A stretch of DNA of 38,655 nt. It comes from Podochytrium sp. JEL0797. Taxonomy: Eukaryota > Chytridiomycota > Chytridiomycetes > Chytridiales > Chytriomycetaceae. Location of the stretch: assembly GCA_027596195.1 (NCBI GenBank), contig JADGJG010000133.1, positions 1-38,655 on the forward strand, written 5' to 3'. Positions 9,181-20,723 of this stretch are shown here, piece by piece. The position numbers were made by a program, and so were the translations under genes. The notes below the pieces were generated by a model that saw only the letters and a program-made list of their open reading frames with translations, made no database searches and was not told where the DNA came from. Positions within the stretch are counted from its first letter, which is position 1, and each line of letters starts with the position of its first letter.

Positions 9181-10122
9181 TCACATTGAAATCCCCAAAA
9201 ACGCCTTCCAATAAATCCCAGCATCAAACTCGAAATTAAAAACACCCCCCAACTCAACAGGAAGCATCTGCGCGTCCACAATATCCAAAATATTACACCA
9301 CCCCCCAGTCCCTTTCTCCGTTTTGACCACCTTTCCTCCCTCGGGAGACGCAAAGTGCATCTTCCCCTTCGTCACGGGGTCAAGGAACGGGGAGAGCAGT
9401 CCGAATGCAATAGGCATATACCACGATGGGTTGACGACGACGAGAGTGCCCAGAAGTTCTGGATAATGATTCGCCAGGATTCCCATGAACTTGCTCGTAA
9501 CTGAAATCGGATACCCATTGTACAACGACATGCCCGAATAATCCACCAAAACAGCCAACTGCGACACACCCCTCGGCATCAACCGAATCCCCTTTTCAAT
9601 CGTATAAATCGAGAACCGCATGGAGGTTTCATAGTCTTTTACGCTGGCACCAAGACGCGAAATGAGGATTAAGAGTGGGCGGCCTTTCTTGTCGAAACCA
9701 GAATAATATTGTCCGCCGAGAGCGGCATGGGATTCGAGCAGGATCGGATCGCTTTCAGTAGGTCTGTATTCACGACGCCTGGGTCTCAGAGCATTAGTAA
9801 TGAACGGAGATTAGAAATCGACTCACACGCACCACTGCAACGTCTCCGTCAGCCGCTTCACAGACGCACCGAGATCCCACTTGGTCGCTTTCAGGAACCG
9901 AATCAAGCACAAATCGTCTGTAAAGGTTTCCTCATCAGCGCAAGGAGAGCTTGTCAATTGCGCCGTGATGGCTGGGAGGTGGGTCCGGAACGAGTGCACC
10001 ATATCGATTTGTGCTTGCGTGAGACTGTTGAATGGGTAGTCTGATGGTACGGGGGGGACTTGGGAGGACGGGAGGGTCAGGATCGGGGCCCCGGTTTTCT
10101 CGTTCGCGAGGGTGAGTGTCAT
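9181..10122 (-). CDS. Sec14-like CRAL-TRIO lipid-transfer protein, copy B
   Basis: Paralogue of the next gene downstream, probably also a phosphoinositide/phosphatidylcholine transfer protein. Two exons, 10122-9827 and 9778-9181, join to 297 aa. The N-terminal block LIRFLKATKWDLG matches copy A, as do GGQYYSGFDKKGRP, the VVVNPSWYMP block and AQMLPVELGG near the end. The intron (9779-9826, 48 nt, GTGAGT donor) falls after TLQWC, just before RREYRP. Copy A has no intron there, and copy B has none at copy A's site. The two stand head to tail with 124 bases between them, as expected of an old tandem duplication followed by intron loss or gain. Confidence 0.9.
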
Positions 10123-10577
10123 GGCAGTTTGGAGGAAACGAAGTTTTTTTTTGGTGAGCTTGTTTGGCGTTTGTCATCGCTGTCATTGTTGCGCGTTGTG
10201 CCATGAGGGGCCATTGTCGAGAAAATGATTGGAATCCTTGTGTACTCTTTCTTTTTCGCATTTGAATAGGTCCAAAAAACGAGTCGGGTGTTAATTCAAC
10301 GTGAAAGTTTTGTGAAGTCTAGAGACCCGAGATTTCGAGTCAAAAGATTCCCTGAATTAATTCTTTTCTTCATATCACTATTGCCGTTTGAGTACTCACT
10401 GGAAGTTGGTCCATGTGAGATGCCTCACGTGTGTTTGCCGCTTTGAGTGCGAATTTTGTTTCGCAGTTTGAGTGCTGTTTGCCGCAAGGCACTCTCCCCC
10501 CAAATTCAAATAAATACCAGACACCCTTTCCCCAATTATTGGTAAATCAAAAAAGAACATCAATCATCAAATCGCCC
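10123..10577. other. Divergent promoter region
   Basis: It separates the start of Sec14-like copy B (minus) from the zinc-finger gene (plus). An A/T-rich AAATAAATACC element at about 10507-10517, some 60-70 bases before the ATG at 10578, may be the TATA-like element of the zinc-finger gene; a similar GAATAAATACAACC stands before RPB1. I see no gene. Confidence 0.4.
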
Positions 10578-11045
10578 ATGCCGAAACTATTTGTCATCGT
10601 TCCAAGAACCCCACCTTCAACACCACCACCAGCAGACCCTTCCTGTCACGACCACCCACACCACCAATGCCATCTATGCCACCACTCTTTCACGACCCGA
10701 TACAACCTGCGATCCCACATCGCAACCACCCACCACACCCACCTCCCCTTCGCGTGCACCCAATGCCCAAAACGATTCTCAACGCGGTTCAACCTACACA
10801 GACACGTCTCCCTACACACAGGTTTCAAGGCGTTTTCATGCCCACATTGTGGCGCAAAATTCACGCAGGCGGGGCATTGTCGGAGTCATGTTGAGGCGAG
10901 GCATTTGGAGGGTGATATCCATGGTCGGAAGAATCAAGTCTCGGTGAAGGAGAATGGTTCACACACTCGGTTCATTTGCAACGAGTGTGGAGCGCGGTTT
11001 GAGTCGCGAGGGGGGATGGTTTTTCATGCAGTGATTCATGGATGA
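10578..11045 (+). CDS. Small C2H2 zinc-finger protein, four fingers, likely transcription factor
   Basis: A single-exon gene of 155 aa. The ATG at 10578 is the first in-frame ATG. After a Pro-rich N-terminus and a His-rich linker come four C2H2 fingers: Cys31/Cys34/His47/His52, Cys60/Cys63/His76/His80, Cys88/Cys91/His104/His109 and Cys134/Cys137/His150/His154. The first two fingers lack the usual TGEKP linker; the linker after finger 2 (TGFKAF) is a weak version. The last finger ends one residue before the stop. Such a protein should bind DNA in the nucleus, but targets cannot be inferred. AATAAA occurs at 11057-11062, 12 bases after the stop, which supports the gene end. Confidence 0.8.
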   Translation: MPKLFVIVPRTPPSTPPPADPSCHDHPHHQCHLCHHSFTTRYNLRSHIATTHHTHLPFACTQCPKRFSTRFNLHRHVSLHTGFKAFSCPHCGAKFTQAGHCRSHVEARHLEGDIHGRKNQVSVKENGSHTRFICNECGARFESRGGMVFHAVIHG

Positions 11046-11056
11046 GGACTGGTTTG

Positions 11057-11062
11057 AATAAA
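11057..11062 (+). promoter_or_regulatory. Poly(A) signal of the zinc-finger gene
   Basis: A canonical AATAAA 12 bases past the stop codon. Confidence 0.6.
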
Positions 11063-12069
11063 GACAATATTTGCATTCTAATTATGCTCAGAATGGGCGG
11101 GAGCGGAGGGAATTCACAGTCGAAAGGTGATTGCTCAAGGTGATTCAGAGTCAGGCGATGGCCAGATCAATGTGAGGAATCGGAAACGGCGAAGCAACTG
11201 CGTCGGATACCAATATAGGAAATAAGGACACTAGAGGAGGGAGAGATACGAGGAGCAGGAATTGTTCATCGAGACACCTGGCTGTCAAAATGGCCAATAG
11301 CCCAACGGAAACAGAGAAAGCAGCGATCCACATAATACGACCATCACTGGAATCAGACACGTTTCTCCCCGTGGACTGGGACAGAACTTGGCCGTGGACA
11401 GGAGTGGGGAAGCAAAGGCAAGAACCAAGAAGGCACCTCGGTTTTCCATTTTCTTTTCTTGTCCAAAACGAAACGAAACGAACGCAACTTGCGCCGTCCT
11501 CGCTTCCCCTTGTTCGCATTGCCCAGTCTTTCTCACAGAGACAATAAGGGTTTGTTTGCGTCCCCTTTGGAGGGTGCTGGGTGGGATCTGGGAAGGGACT
11601 GACTTGGCTTTGCTTCGATTCGATTCGCCTTCGATTCGCCGTCTTCAGAACGCTCCGCTTGTGAACAACAACTACAACGTAAGCGGAGGAGGATGTGGTC
11701 ACCGGGGATGCCGTGGTGCAGTGTGCTGAACCGGAAACTAAAACAAACCCCTCCCTCCCCCGAATAAATACAACCCACGCTCCCGTCCACACACCATTTC
11801 TGTCCTCTATACGCTATCGCCTCCTCTCAATGCCTCTCAATTTACATCCGATTCGTGCCTGGCTCGCATCATCAGTTTTCGAAACTTGTCCTCCGCCCTA
11901 CACCGAACAACACCCAACAAACACCCTTCGAATCATCAGGTGGGTTGCGCATACTCCCCCTGTGTTTCGCTGTTTGTGTGTGTGGGGCTGACCTTTTTGA
12001 TTTCTCGCATGTTCGGCTTGACCACATTTCTCTCGTTCGATTCTCCTCATGTCCACAGCAGTTTTTTGA
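11063..12069. other. Long upstream region of RPB1, with an uncertain antisense ORF
   Basis: About 1 kb without a secure gene. The minus strand has an open frame of about 213 codons (11792-11151) with a hydrophobic C-terminus. Its sequence is low in plausibility, with no recognisable domain and pyrimidine-rich composition, so I do not call it a gene. A GAATAAATAC element at about 11761-11770 and pyrimidine-rich tracts nearby are candidate core promoter elements of RPB1. A possible 5'-UTR intron of RPB1 runs from a GTGGGT donor at 11940 to a CCACAG acceptor at 12058, directly before the start codon. Confidence 0.4.
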
Positions 12070-15000
12070 ATGGCCCAACCAATCTCGCTGTACGGATTCC
12101 CTGCATCCTCGGCGCCTTTGAAGCGCGTCAGCTGGATCCAGTTTGGACTCCTGTCCCCAGACGAAACGGTACACAAACTTCCCCTCCACCACTCTCCCCC
12201 ATCCACTCATCCACCCACTCCACCCACTCCACCCCCTCCCTCACCAGATGGCCATGTCCGTCGCCGAAATCGATCGCCCCGAATACAAAGAAAACGACAA
12301 AATCATCCCCGGAGGAGTCCTCGACCCGCGCATGGGCACCACGGACCGCAACTTCAAGTGCCAGACGTGTAACGAGAACATGACGGATTGTCCGGGTCAT
12401 TTTGCGCATATTAAGCTTGCGAAGCCAGTGTTTCATCCTGGTGAGTTTTTTTTTTGTGGACGCGATTCAACGCTTAGTTCTCTTACACACCACACCACAC
12501 CACACGCGCCCAGGTTACCTCGTTATGATTAAGAAAATTCTCGAATGCGTGTGCGTCAACTGCGGGAAACTCAAAGTCGATATCACAAACGACCGTCTCA
12601 AGAAGGCCCAACGCATCGCGAACCGCAAGTACCGCTTCCTCGAAGTCTGGAACATTTGCAAAGCCAAAAACACGTGCGAGGTGGACGAAGCCGTCACCCA
12701 GATGGAGGGCGATCCGAACAAGAAGCCGAAGCATAATCATGGAGGATGTGGGTTCAAGCAGCCTGTGTTTCGTCGCGATGGGTTGAAGTTTAATATGACG
12801 AACCGTGCGACGAAGGATGAGGTTTGTGTGTTTTTTGATTGATGCGCCCGTTTCGCGTTTTTGCTCACCGTAATTTCAAACAGGACGGTCAACCCATGGA
12901 ATCCTCCTCCAAAGTCCTCAACGGAGAAGCCTGCCGCAAAATCTTTGAAACCATCAGCGACGAAGACTGCCGCCTCATGGGTCTCAGCCCCGAGTGGGCG
13001 CGTCCAGAATGGATGATCATTTCCGTGATGCCCTGCGCGCCCATGGCCGTTCGCCCCTCCGTGTCGGTCCCGGGCCAGCCTTCGGCCGAAGACGATTTGA
13101 CGTATGCGTTGCAGAGTATTGTCAAGTCGAATATTTCGTTGAAGACGCATGAGGCGGAGGGGTCTCCGGCGCATGTGTTGGCGGAGTTTGAGGCGTTGTT
13201 GCAGTATCATGTTGCGACGCTCATGAACAACGATTTGAACGGGATGCCGCAGTCGACGCAGAGACGGTCAGGAAGAGCGGTATGTATTTTTATTTTCCGT
13301 CATTTGTGCCCCCCCCCCAACCCGCGACTCATCTTCTTTTTCTCCAGTTGAAATCCATTCGCGCGCGTCTCAAGGGCAAGGAAGGCCGTCTCCGTGGAAA
13401 CCTCATGGGAAAACGTGTCGACTTTTCCGCCCGTACCGTCATCACAGGCGACCCCAACCTCTTCATCGACCAAGTCGGCGTCCCCCGTTCCATCGCCCGA
13501 AACCTCACCTTCCCCGAAACCGTGACCCCCTTCAACATCGAACGACTCATGCAATGCGTGCAGAACGGACCCACGGAACACCCTGGAGCCAAATACGTGA
13601 TTCGCGATAACGGAGACCGTATTGATTTGCGGTACAGTAAGCGTGGCGGGGATATTCAGTTGCAGTATGGGTACAAGGTCGAGAGACATCTTGTGGATGA
13701 TGATTTGATTATTTTCAATCGTCAACCTTCGTTGCACAAGATGAGTATGATGGGGCATCGGGTGAAGGTGATGCCGTATTCGACGTTCCGGTTGAACTTG
13801 TCTGTGGTATGTAGCGTGTTTGCTTTTTTGAGTTGAGTCGTTGGTTTCGCGCCTGACATTTCGCGTCCTTCCCCATTCAGACGACTCCGTACAACGCCGA
13901 TTTCGATGGAGACGAGATGAACCTGCACGTCCCTCAGACGCACGAGACGCGTGCGGAGGTTCAAGAGCTGTGCATGGTCCCTCGTCAAATCATTTCGCCG
14001 CAAAAGAACGCACCGTGTATGGGAATCGTACAAGACGCGCTCTGTGGTGTGAGAAAGTTTACGAAGCGAGACAACTTTATGCAACGCGATTTGGTCATGA
14101 ACGTGAGTTTTTGTTTCTTTTGGATCGGTGTTGTTGCGTGAAGACTCTAACATTCTGCTTTTTTCCGGCATTTTTAGATTCTGATGTGGGTCCCAGATTG
14201 GGACGGCGTGATCCCCACCCCCGCGATCCTCAAGCCCGTGCCCATGTGGACGGGAAAGCAAATGATGTCCCTCATCATCCCCAAAATCAACATTGAAGGG
14301 TTCCACTCGCAACACCCAGACGACGAAAAGAACGCCGATTTCTCAGTGGGAGATACGAAAGTGATTATCCAGGACGGTGAACACATTGCGGGGATTCTGT
14401 GCAAAAAGACGGTGGGAAATTCGGGGGGTGGAATTATTCACGTGACGGCGATGGAGTTTGGACCCGAGGCGGCCAAGAGGTTCTTTTATGCGTGTCAGGT
14501 TGTGGTCAACTTTTGGTTGTTGCAGGATGGGTTTTCGATTGGAATTGGTATTGTTTTTGCTTTGTTTTTTGGTGAAGTGGATCGCGAGATTGACATTCTT
14601 CAAAAAACCCCAGGTGACACGATTGCCGATGAAGCGACGATGGCCAACATTGTGAATGCCATTCAAACGGCGCGTGACAAGGTCAAACAGATTATCCAAT
14701 CCGCGCACGAGAACAAGCTCAAGCCACACCCCGGTATGACGATCCTCGAAACCTTTGAAGCCGACGTCAAATCCGAACTCAACAAGGCGCGTGACTCTGC
14801 CGGAAAGAGTGCCGAAAAGTCTCTCAGTGAGCACAACAACGCACGTCAAATGGTTATCGCCGGATCCAAGGGCTCCTCCGTCAACATTTCTCAAATGGCC
14901 GCGTGTGTGGGACAACAGAGTGTAGAGGGAAACCGTATTCCGTTTGGATTCAAGCACCGCAGTTTGCCGCATTTCACGAAGGACGATCAGAGCCCTGAGG

Positions 15001-18000
15001 CGCGTGGGTTTGTGGAGAATTCGTATTTGAAGGGGTTGACGCCGCAAGAGTTTTTCTTTCACGCGATGGGTGGAAGAGAGGGGTTGATTGATACGGCTGT
15101 GAAGACTGCTGAGACGGGTTATGTGAGTTTTTTTTTGTTTTTGTGATTGTGTGGGTTATTTGGTGTTCTGATTTTTTTGCTCCAGATCCAACGTCGTCTT
15201 GTGAAGGCGTTGGAGGATGTCATGGCGCAGTACGACGGAACTGTGCGGAACTCTGCGGGTCAAGTTGTGCAGTTCTGTTACGGCGAGGATGGAATGGACG
15301 GAGGAAAAGTCGAACCGCAACCCTTTGACCTCATGAACGTGCCCGACAAGGACTTTGAGAAAAAGTACCGCGTGGATATTGCCGAACCCGCGTTCAAGCT
15401 GCAAGCCCTTGCTCCCCACGTGACGGCCGAGTTGATGAACGAACCACAATCTCAAATCATGCTCGACGACGAATTGAGACAACTCATTGACGATCGCCGC
15501 GCTTTACGCGAGTACATTTTCCCATCCGGTGAATCGCGTTGGCCCCTCCCCGTGAACCTCAAACGCCTGATTGCGAACGCGACGCGAAACTTCCACATTG
15601 ACCGTCGCAACACGGTCGACCTGTCTCCCATCGTTGTGATCCAAGGCGTCAACACGCTTCTCGAGAAACTCGTGGTTGTGCGTGGAAACGACCGGTTGAG
15701 TGAAGTGGCGCAAAACAACGCGACGCTCCTGTTCCAAATCCTGCTCCGCAGTACTCTCTGTTCGCGTAAAGTGATTGACGAGTACAAACTCACTTCGCAC
15801 GCGTTCGAGTGGCTCCTCGGCGAGATCGACACGCGTTTCAACCAGGCGATTGTGAACCCCGGAGAAATGGTTGGAACGATTGCGGCACAGTCGATTGGAG
15901 AACCTGCGACGCAAATGACGCTCAACACGTTCCACTTGGCCGGTGTGGGTTCCAAAAAGGTTACATCGGGTGTGCCTCGTTTGAAGGAGATTATCAACGT
16001 TGCCGTGAACCTCCGCACGCCGTCCCTGTCTGTTCATTTGACGCCCGAGTACAACTACTCAACGACGGTTGCGCAAAAGATTCAGTCTACGATTGAGTAC
16101 ACGAATTTGAAGCGCATGACGGCGTTTACTGAGATTTGGTACGACCCGGATCCCGAACACCCGATCCAGAAGGACCCGGAGGCGGCGGTGAACCAGGATG
16201 AGGATATTATGGCGCTGTTCAACTTGGACGACGATGATTACTCCAAGTACTCTCCGTGGGTGTTGCGTATTGGAATCGATTACGTGTTGAAGCAGGGAAA
16301 GAATTTGTCGATGGAGCAGATTTGTTCGACGATTATGAATGAGTTTGATGGGGATTTCAAATGTTGGTTCTCGGATGATAATGACGTGAATCCGTTGATT
16401 TTGGCGCGTATTGTCAAGAACAAGGGGGGGATGGATGTGTCGGATGAAGAGGAGGATACGTTCTTGAAGAAGTGAGTGTTTTTTTTGTTGCAGGAAATTG
16501 TGCTGACTTTGTTTTTGCTTCCTCCCCCCAGGATCGAGAACAACATTTTAAACGAGATCAAGCTTTGTGGTGTTCAGGGGATTGGAAAGGCGTTCATTTC
16601 TGATTACAAGGTATGTTTTTGGGCGGACTCGTTTTCAGTTCACTCATTTGAATTTTTATCGGCGTGTTTTAGTACAAGGGATTGGACGCGGACGGAAAGT
16701 TTGTCCAGAAACAGCACTTCTTCTTGGAAACGAACGGAACCAACTTCAAGGAGGTTTTGGCGCTTCACGGTGTCGACGCCACAATCACCACTTCCAACTC
16801 GATTATCGAAGTGTTTGAGGTGTTGGGTATCGAGGCCACGCGTGCGGCTTTGTTGAATGAACTCCGTGGTGTCATCAATTCGGACGGTTCCTACGTCAAC
16901 TACCGCCACTTGGCTCTCCTCAGTGATGTCATGTGCCAGAACGGCAAGATCATGTCCATCACGCGACACGGAATCAACCGCACGGATGCGGGTGTGTTGG
17001 CGAGGTGTTCGTTCGAAGAGACGGTCGAGTTGTTGTTTGAATCTGCAGGTGTGGGAGAAGTGGACGACTGCAAGGGTGTTTCGGAGAATGTGATTTTGGG
17101 TCAGTTGGCGCATATTGGAACGGGATCGTTTGATGTGTTGTTGAACGAGGATGCTTTGCAACACGCGCATGACATGCATGAGCAATCGCAAGCGGTGAGA
17201 ATTGATTTCGAAAGAGTGTGGTTTGGTTGGTTCTGATTTTGTTTTTCAGGGATTCGCTTACGACTATGGCGGTATCGGTTCTGCGACTCCGTATTTGGAC
17301 AGAAGCGCTGCAACGCCAATGCCATACTCTCCCTCCGGTGGTTATTCTCCGGGTGGTCAGGTTGCGTTCTCTCCATCGTATGGCGACAAGTGGACTCCTG
17401 TTGGTGCTGGAGCGACCGCGTATGGGTCCAGCTCGCCTGGGTATTCCCCTTCGAGTCCTGGATACAGTCCCACGTCGCCGAGTTACTCGCCCACGAGTCC
17501 AAGCTACAGCCCGACTTCTCCGAGCTACTCGCCCACGTCGCCCTCGTATTCGCCGACTTCTCCGAGCTACTCGCCAACGTCGCCTTCGTATTCGCCCACG
17601 AGCCCCTCGTATTCACCAACGAGCCCCTCGTACAGCCCAACGTCGCCTTCGTACTCGCCAACGAGTCCAAGCTACTCGCCTACGTCGCCTTCGTACTCTC
17701 CTACGAGTCCCTCGTATTCTCCAACGAGTCCCAGCTACTCCCCGACTTCGCCGTCATACTCCCCAACGAGCCCCAGCTACTCGCCCACGAGCCCGAGCTA
17801 TTCTCCAACCTCGCCATCGTACAGCCCCACGAGCCCAAGCTACAGCCCAACGTCGCCCTCGTACTCGCCAACGAGCCCCAGCTACTCACCCACGTCGCCT
17901 TCTTACAGCCCCACTTCCCCGAGCTACTCGCCCACGAGCCCGAGCTACAGTCCTACTTCTCCGAGCTACAGCCCAACTTCCCCGAGCTACTCGCCAACGT

Positions 18001-18481
18001 CGCCGTCGTATTCGCCCACGAGCCCCTCGTACAGCCCCACATCGCCTTCGTACAGCCCGACTTCGCCGTCGTACAGCCCGAGCTCGCCACAGTATGCAGC
18101 CTCGTCGCCGGGATACAGTCCAGCTGCGCCAACGTTTTCGGGCACTTCGAGTACGGCGTATTCTCCGGCTTCGATTTCTTATTCGCCTGGATCGGCTGCT
18201 GTAAGTTTTTTTTGATTGATTTTTCGATTGTTGGTTTGCTGTTGTTGATTCGACTTGTTTTTTTGCAGTATTCTCCTGCGAACCCGACGTATTCGCCAGC
18301 CACGAGTGGACAGTCTCCGTCGGTGAGTTGATTTTGTATGATTCGCGTTTTGAATGGTTTGTTGAATTGCTCGCGACTTTTTTAGTACTCTCCCTCCTCG
18401 CCAGCCTATTCGCCATCCAGTCCAGCTAATAATGGCACTGGCTCGGGATCGGGATCGGGCTCTGGGTCCGACAAAAAGTGA
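12070..18481 (+). CDS. RPB1: DNA-directed RNA polymerase II largest subunit, RPB1
   Basis: Catalytic subunit of Pol II; it makes mRNA in the nucleus. Fourteen exons join in phase to 1,847 aa: 12070-12168, 12248-12440, 12514-12821, 12884-13279, 13348-13806, 13881-14102, 14178-14547, 14614-15122, 15186-16471, 16532-16610, 16673-17194, 17250-18200, 18269-18322, 18386-18481. Landmarks in order: the N-terminal VQFG-like clamp start ([11 protein letters not shown]), the zinc-binding CQTC…CPGHFAH, the [17 protein letters not shown] block, the metal-binding [10 protein letters not shown] at the start of exon 6, the bridge helix before ETGY/IQRR (split by an intron), the trigger loop [10 protein letters not shown] and the [14 protein letters not shown] block. 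Exon 12 carries the CTD: 29 consecutive perfect YSPTSPS heptads from 17463 to 18071, then degenerate ones. The protein ends in a Gly/Ser-rich tail and DKK. Two small introns cut the last CTD repeats. AATAAA lies at 18571. Confidence 0.97.
17463..18071 (+). repeat. CTD heptad array, 29 perfect YSPTSPS units (21 bp each)
   Basis: 609 bases equal 29 x 21. Each unit codes YSPTSPS exactly, but the codons vary freely (TAC/TAT, AGC/TCG/TCC/TCT, several Pro and Thr codons), so the array is strict at protein level and diverged at DNA level. A YSPSSPQ unit follows at 18072. The repeat structure keeps other forward frames open as well; those long frames are shadows. Confidence 0.95.
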
Positions 18482-18821
18482 TAAAAATACCTTCAAAAAA
18501 TGTTGTTTCTTCAGTTGTTTGTTTTTTGGAATGGTGGAAGGGTTTAACACAGTTTTTTGGGGTGTTGAGAAATAAATCTGTTGGTTTATTCAATTTTTGG
18601 TGATACATACTTCATTTTCCGTTGCCTGCCCATTTTTTCCCCACTTTCGACTGCTGAACGCGTCCATAGCATGGAAATCAAGAATGCCTTGGCAGCAAGT
18701 GCAGCGCTGGAGGTTAAAGAAGTGGCCAAAGGCAACTCATCAGTTTCGTTTTTATTTTCGTTTCAAAAAAGGGAAATCAATTTGTTTAATGATCTTATAT
18801 ACATACAAATCCATTGAGAAT
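18482..18821. other. Convergent intergenic stretch
   Basis: It lies between the 3' ends of RPB1 (plus) and arginase 2 (minus). AATAAA for RPB1 is at 18571-18576. TTTATT at 18751-18756 is a candidate minus-strand AATAAA for arginase 2. A short protein-like plus frame (ATG 18672, about 24 sensible codons) is too small to call. Confidence 0.5.
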
Positions 18822-20012
18822 TCAATACAACAAGCCTTCACCCAACAAGGAACGCACCAACGAACACCCAGCGGCGACCGTCTTTTCTCTGTCCTCGGCG
18901 CTGCCAAGAGTCGGGTTCACCTCCATGATGTCGACAGCGACCACGGATCCAGATTGGTGGAGGGCTTCCATGATGTAGTGCCCCTCTCTGAACGAGAGGC
19001 CACCCTTGACTGGTGTTCCCGTCGACGGAGTCACACTGGGGTCCATGCCGTCAACGTCGTACGAAATATGAATCGGACAAGTCTTTTTTCCATCAGCATC
19101 ACGATCAGCCGGGGACTCTGTGGAATCCGCAGCCGTCTCATGAAGGTACTTGATGGCCGCGTTCATGACGCGTCCGATGCCCCACTCGTCGACCTCGGTC
19201 ATGGAGAAGGCCTTGATGTTGTTTTCGAAAATGATTTGCTTTTCGGGTAAGTCCACGTCTCTGAGGCCAATGTAGACGAGACGCGTGAGGTCAAAGTTGG
19301 ATTTGAGCCATGTGCTGAAGTGGGGTACACCCTTCGTGAGTCTTTGGTGTGAGTGAATGAGAGAAATTTAGTGCACAAGAACAAGAACGATGTCAAATAA
19401 TAATGAGTTACCTGAGATGAAAGCAATAGGACAACCATGAATATTCCCCGTCGTCGTGCAATCGTGAGTATTGATGTCCCCATGCGCATCCACCCAAATC
19501 AACCCCAACTTGGGGTACACCTCGAGAGATCCAGATACAGTCCCAATCGCAAGGGAATGGTCTCCCCCGATAGTAAGAGCGAGCTTTCCCTCCTCACAAG
19601 CCTTCTTGACGCGATCGTGAACTTGATGAGTCACGTTTGAAACGTATTCAACGTTCTTGAGGATTCCGTAAGTGTCGATTCCTTTCGGCTTGTACATCTG
19701 AGTCTCCATCAAATGGTTGTCAACCTCGACGTTCCAGTTGAGTGCCTCCATTTGGGCAACGAGACCAGCGTCGTTGAGCAAGGCGGCGGGGCCTTCATCG
19801 ACACCTCGTCTGGGTTGACCCCCGCCTACGTCGAGGATGGAGGAAGGTAAGAATAACGGAGTCACAAACGGGGGCAAATGAACTCAACTGAAAGCCACGG
19901 GAATCAAGGCCACGGTCTTCTTGCCGGACGCGTCCGACCTGAGCATACGCTGTGCAGCGCGCTTGCTCGTGCGGCTGTTGATGATATCCTTGCCGTAATC
20001 CGTAGCAAGCAT
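18822..20012 (-). CDS. Arginase, copy 2, with a one-base phase problem at intron 2
   Basis: It would hydrolyse L-arginine to ornithine and urea with two Mn ions. Exon 1 (20012-19889) and exon 2 (19825-19412) join in phase. They carry GGGQPRRGVDEGP, the Mn ligand blocks GGDHS and DAHGD, and NIHGCP. Exon 3, down to 18822, carries ISYDVDGMDP, STGTPVKGGLS and the final GEGLLY. Intron 1 has an odd GTTGAG donor. Intron 2 (absent from copy 1) starts at a good GTAACT donor (19411), but the only nearby acceptor, AAAG ending at 19342, leaves exon 3 one base short of frame. If exon 3 began one base earlier (19342), the coding length would be exactly 1,059 nt, the same as copy 1. So either the acceptor has lost a base (pseudogene), the splice is non-canonical, or there is a sequencing error. 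No other lesion is seen. Both Mn motifs are intact. Confidence 0.85.
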
Positions 20013-20723
20013 CTTTTTTAATTGATGTCAGTGGGGTTGAGGGAGAACAGTAGCTTTTTATAGAAAATTCGGCGAATTGACTCAAAACATGTCAAAACGG
20101 CAAGAAAACCAGAAATTTATTTATCGTATTAAAAAGAGGAAAGAAACCTCGTATTCCACTGTTTGCGCGATTGAAAAATGGTGATGGAGCGCATTCGCGA
20201 TTGCCTGGAATCGATATCACACATGATTTCATTCATCTCGCGATTAATTAGTTTATTTGGAGTCATTGTGATTTCCCGGAATTTGACTGGTCTTCGAATG
20301 TAAGTATAGAGTGCAACATTTTCTATTCACCACCAACTAGAATGCCTCCGTTATTTGATTCTTTTGGATTCTCATTTATCTCGCAGCACTTTGGCTTGCA
20401 TGTAACACGCAACAAAACGGGGCTGTATCAATCGTCAACTTAATTATTGCAACATCACGAACAAGGCTGTCATATTCTGACACATCCCACATAGATTTCA
20501 AAGAAGCTCACGAAAATATTCCAACAAGCGAGACGCTTCTTTTATTAAGAAACGAGAAGGGGAGAGTTCAACTGATTTTTTAATCGATGCCCGTCAGTTT
20601 TGCAGTCGCATAGCCTGCTCGAAAGGTATAGTTAAAGCTTACATTTTTTTTTTGAAACTAGATTTTTTTCCCGTTTTGGATTACCTTAAAATTTGAAAGA
20701 GGAACGAAACAAGATTCGCGAAA
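20013..20723. other. Divergent intergenic region, arginase 2 / PC-esterase 1
   Basis: A 711-base A/T-rich stretch with the start of arginase 2 on its left (minus) and the GDSH membrane protein on its right (plus). A TATA box for arginase 2 is at 20053-20062. I find no coding frame and no RNA gene. Confidence 0.5.
20053..20062 (-). promoter_or_regulatory. TATA box of arginase 2
   Basis: The minus strand reads TATAAAAAGC about 41 bases before the ATG at 20012. Arginase 1 has an equivalent TATA box, which suggests both copies keep the same core promoter type. Confidence 0.55.

Noticed and set aside
11151..11792. 213-codon minus-strand ORF upstream of RPB1
   Set aside because: No domain, odd composition, overlaps the likely RPB1 promoter; no supporting splice or poly(A) signals.
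17202..18331. Three long overlapping plus-strand open frames in the CTD region
   Set aside because: The 21-bp heptad codons produce no stop in any forward frame; only the YSPTSPS frame joins in phase with the flanking RPB1 exons.
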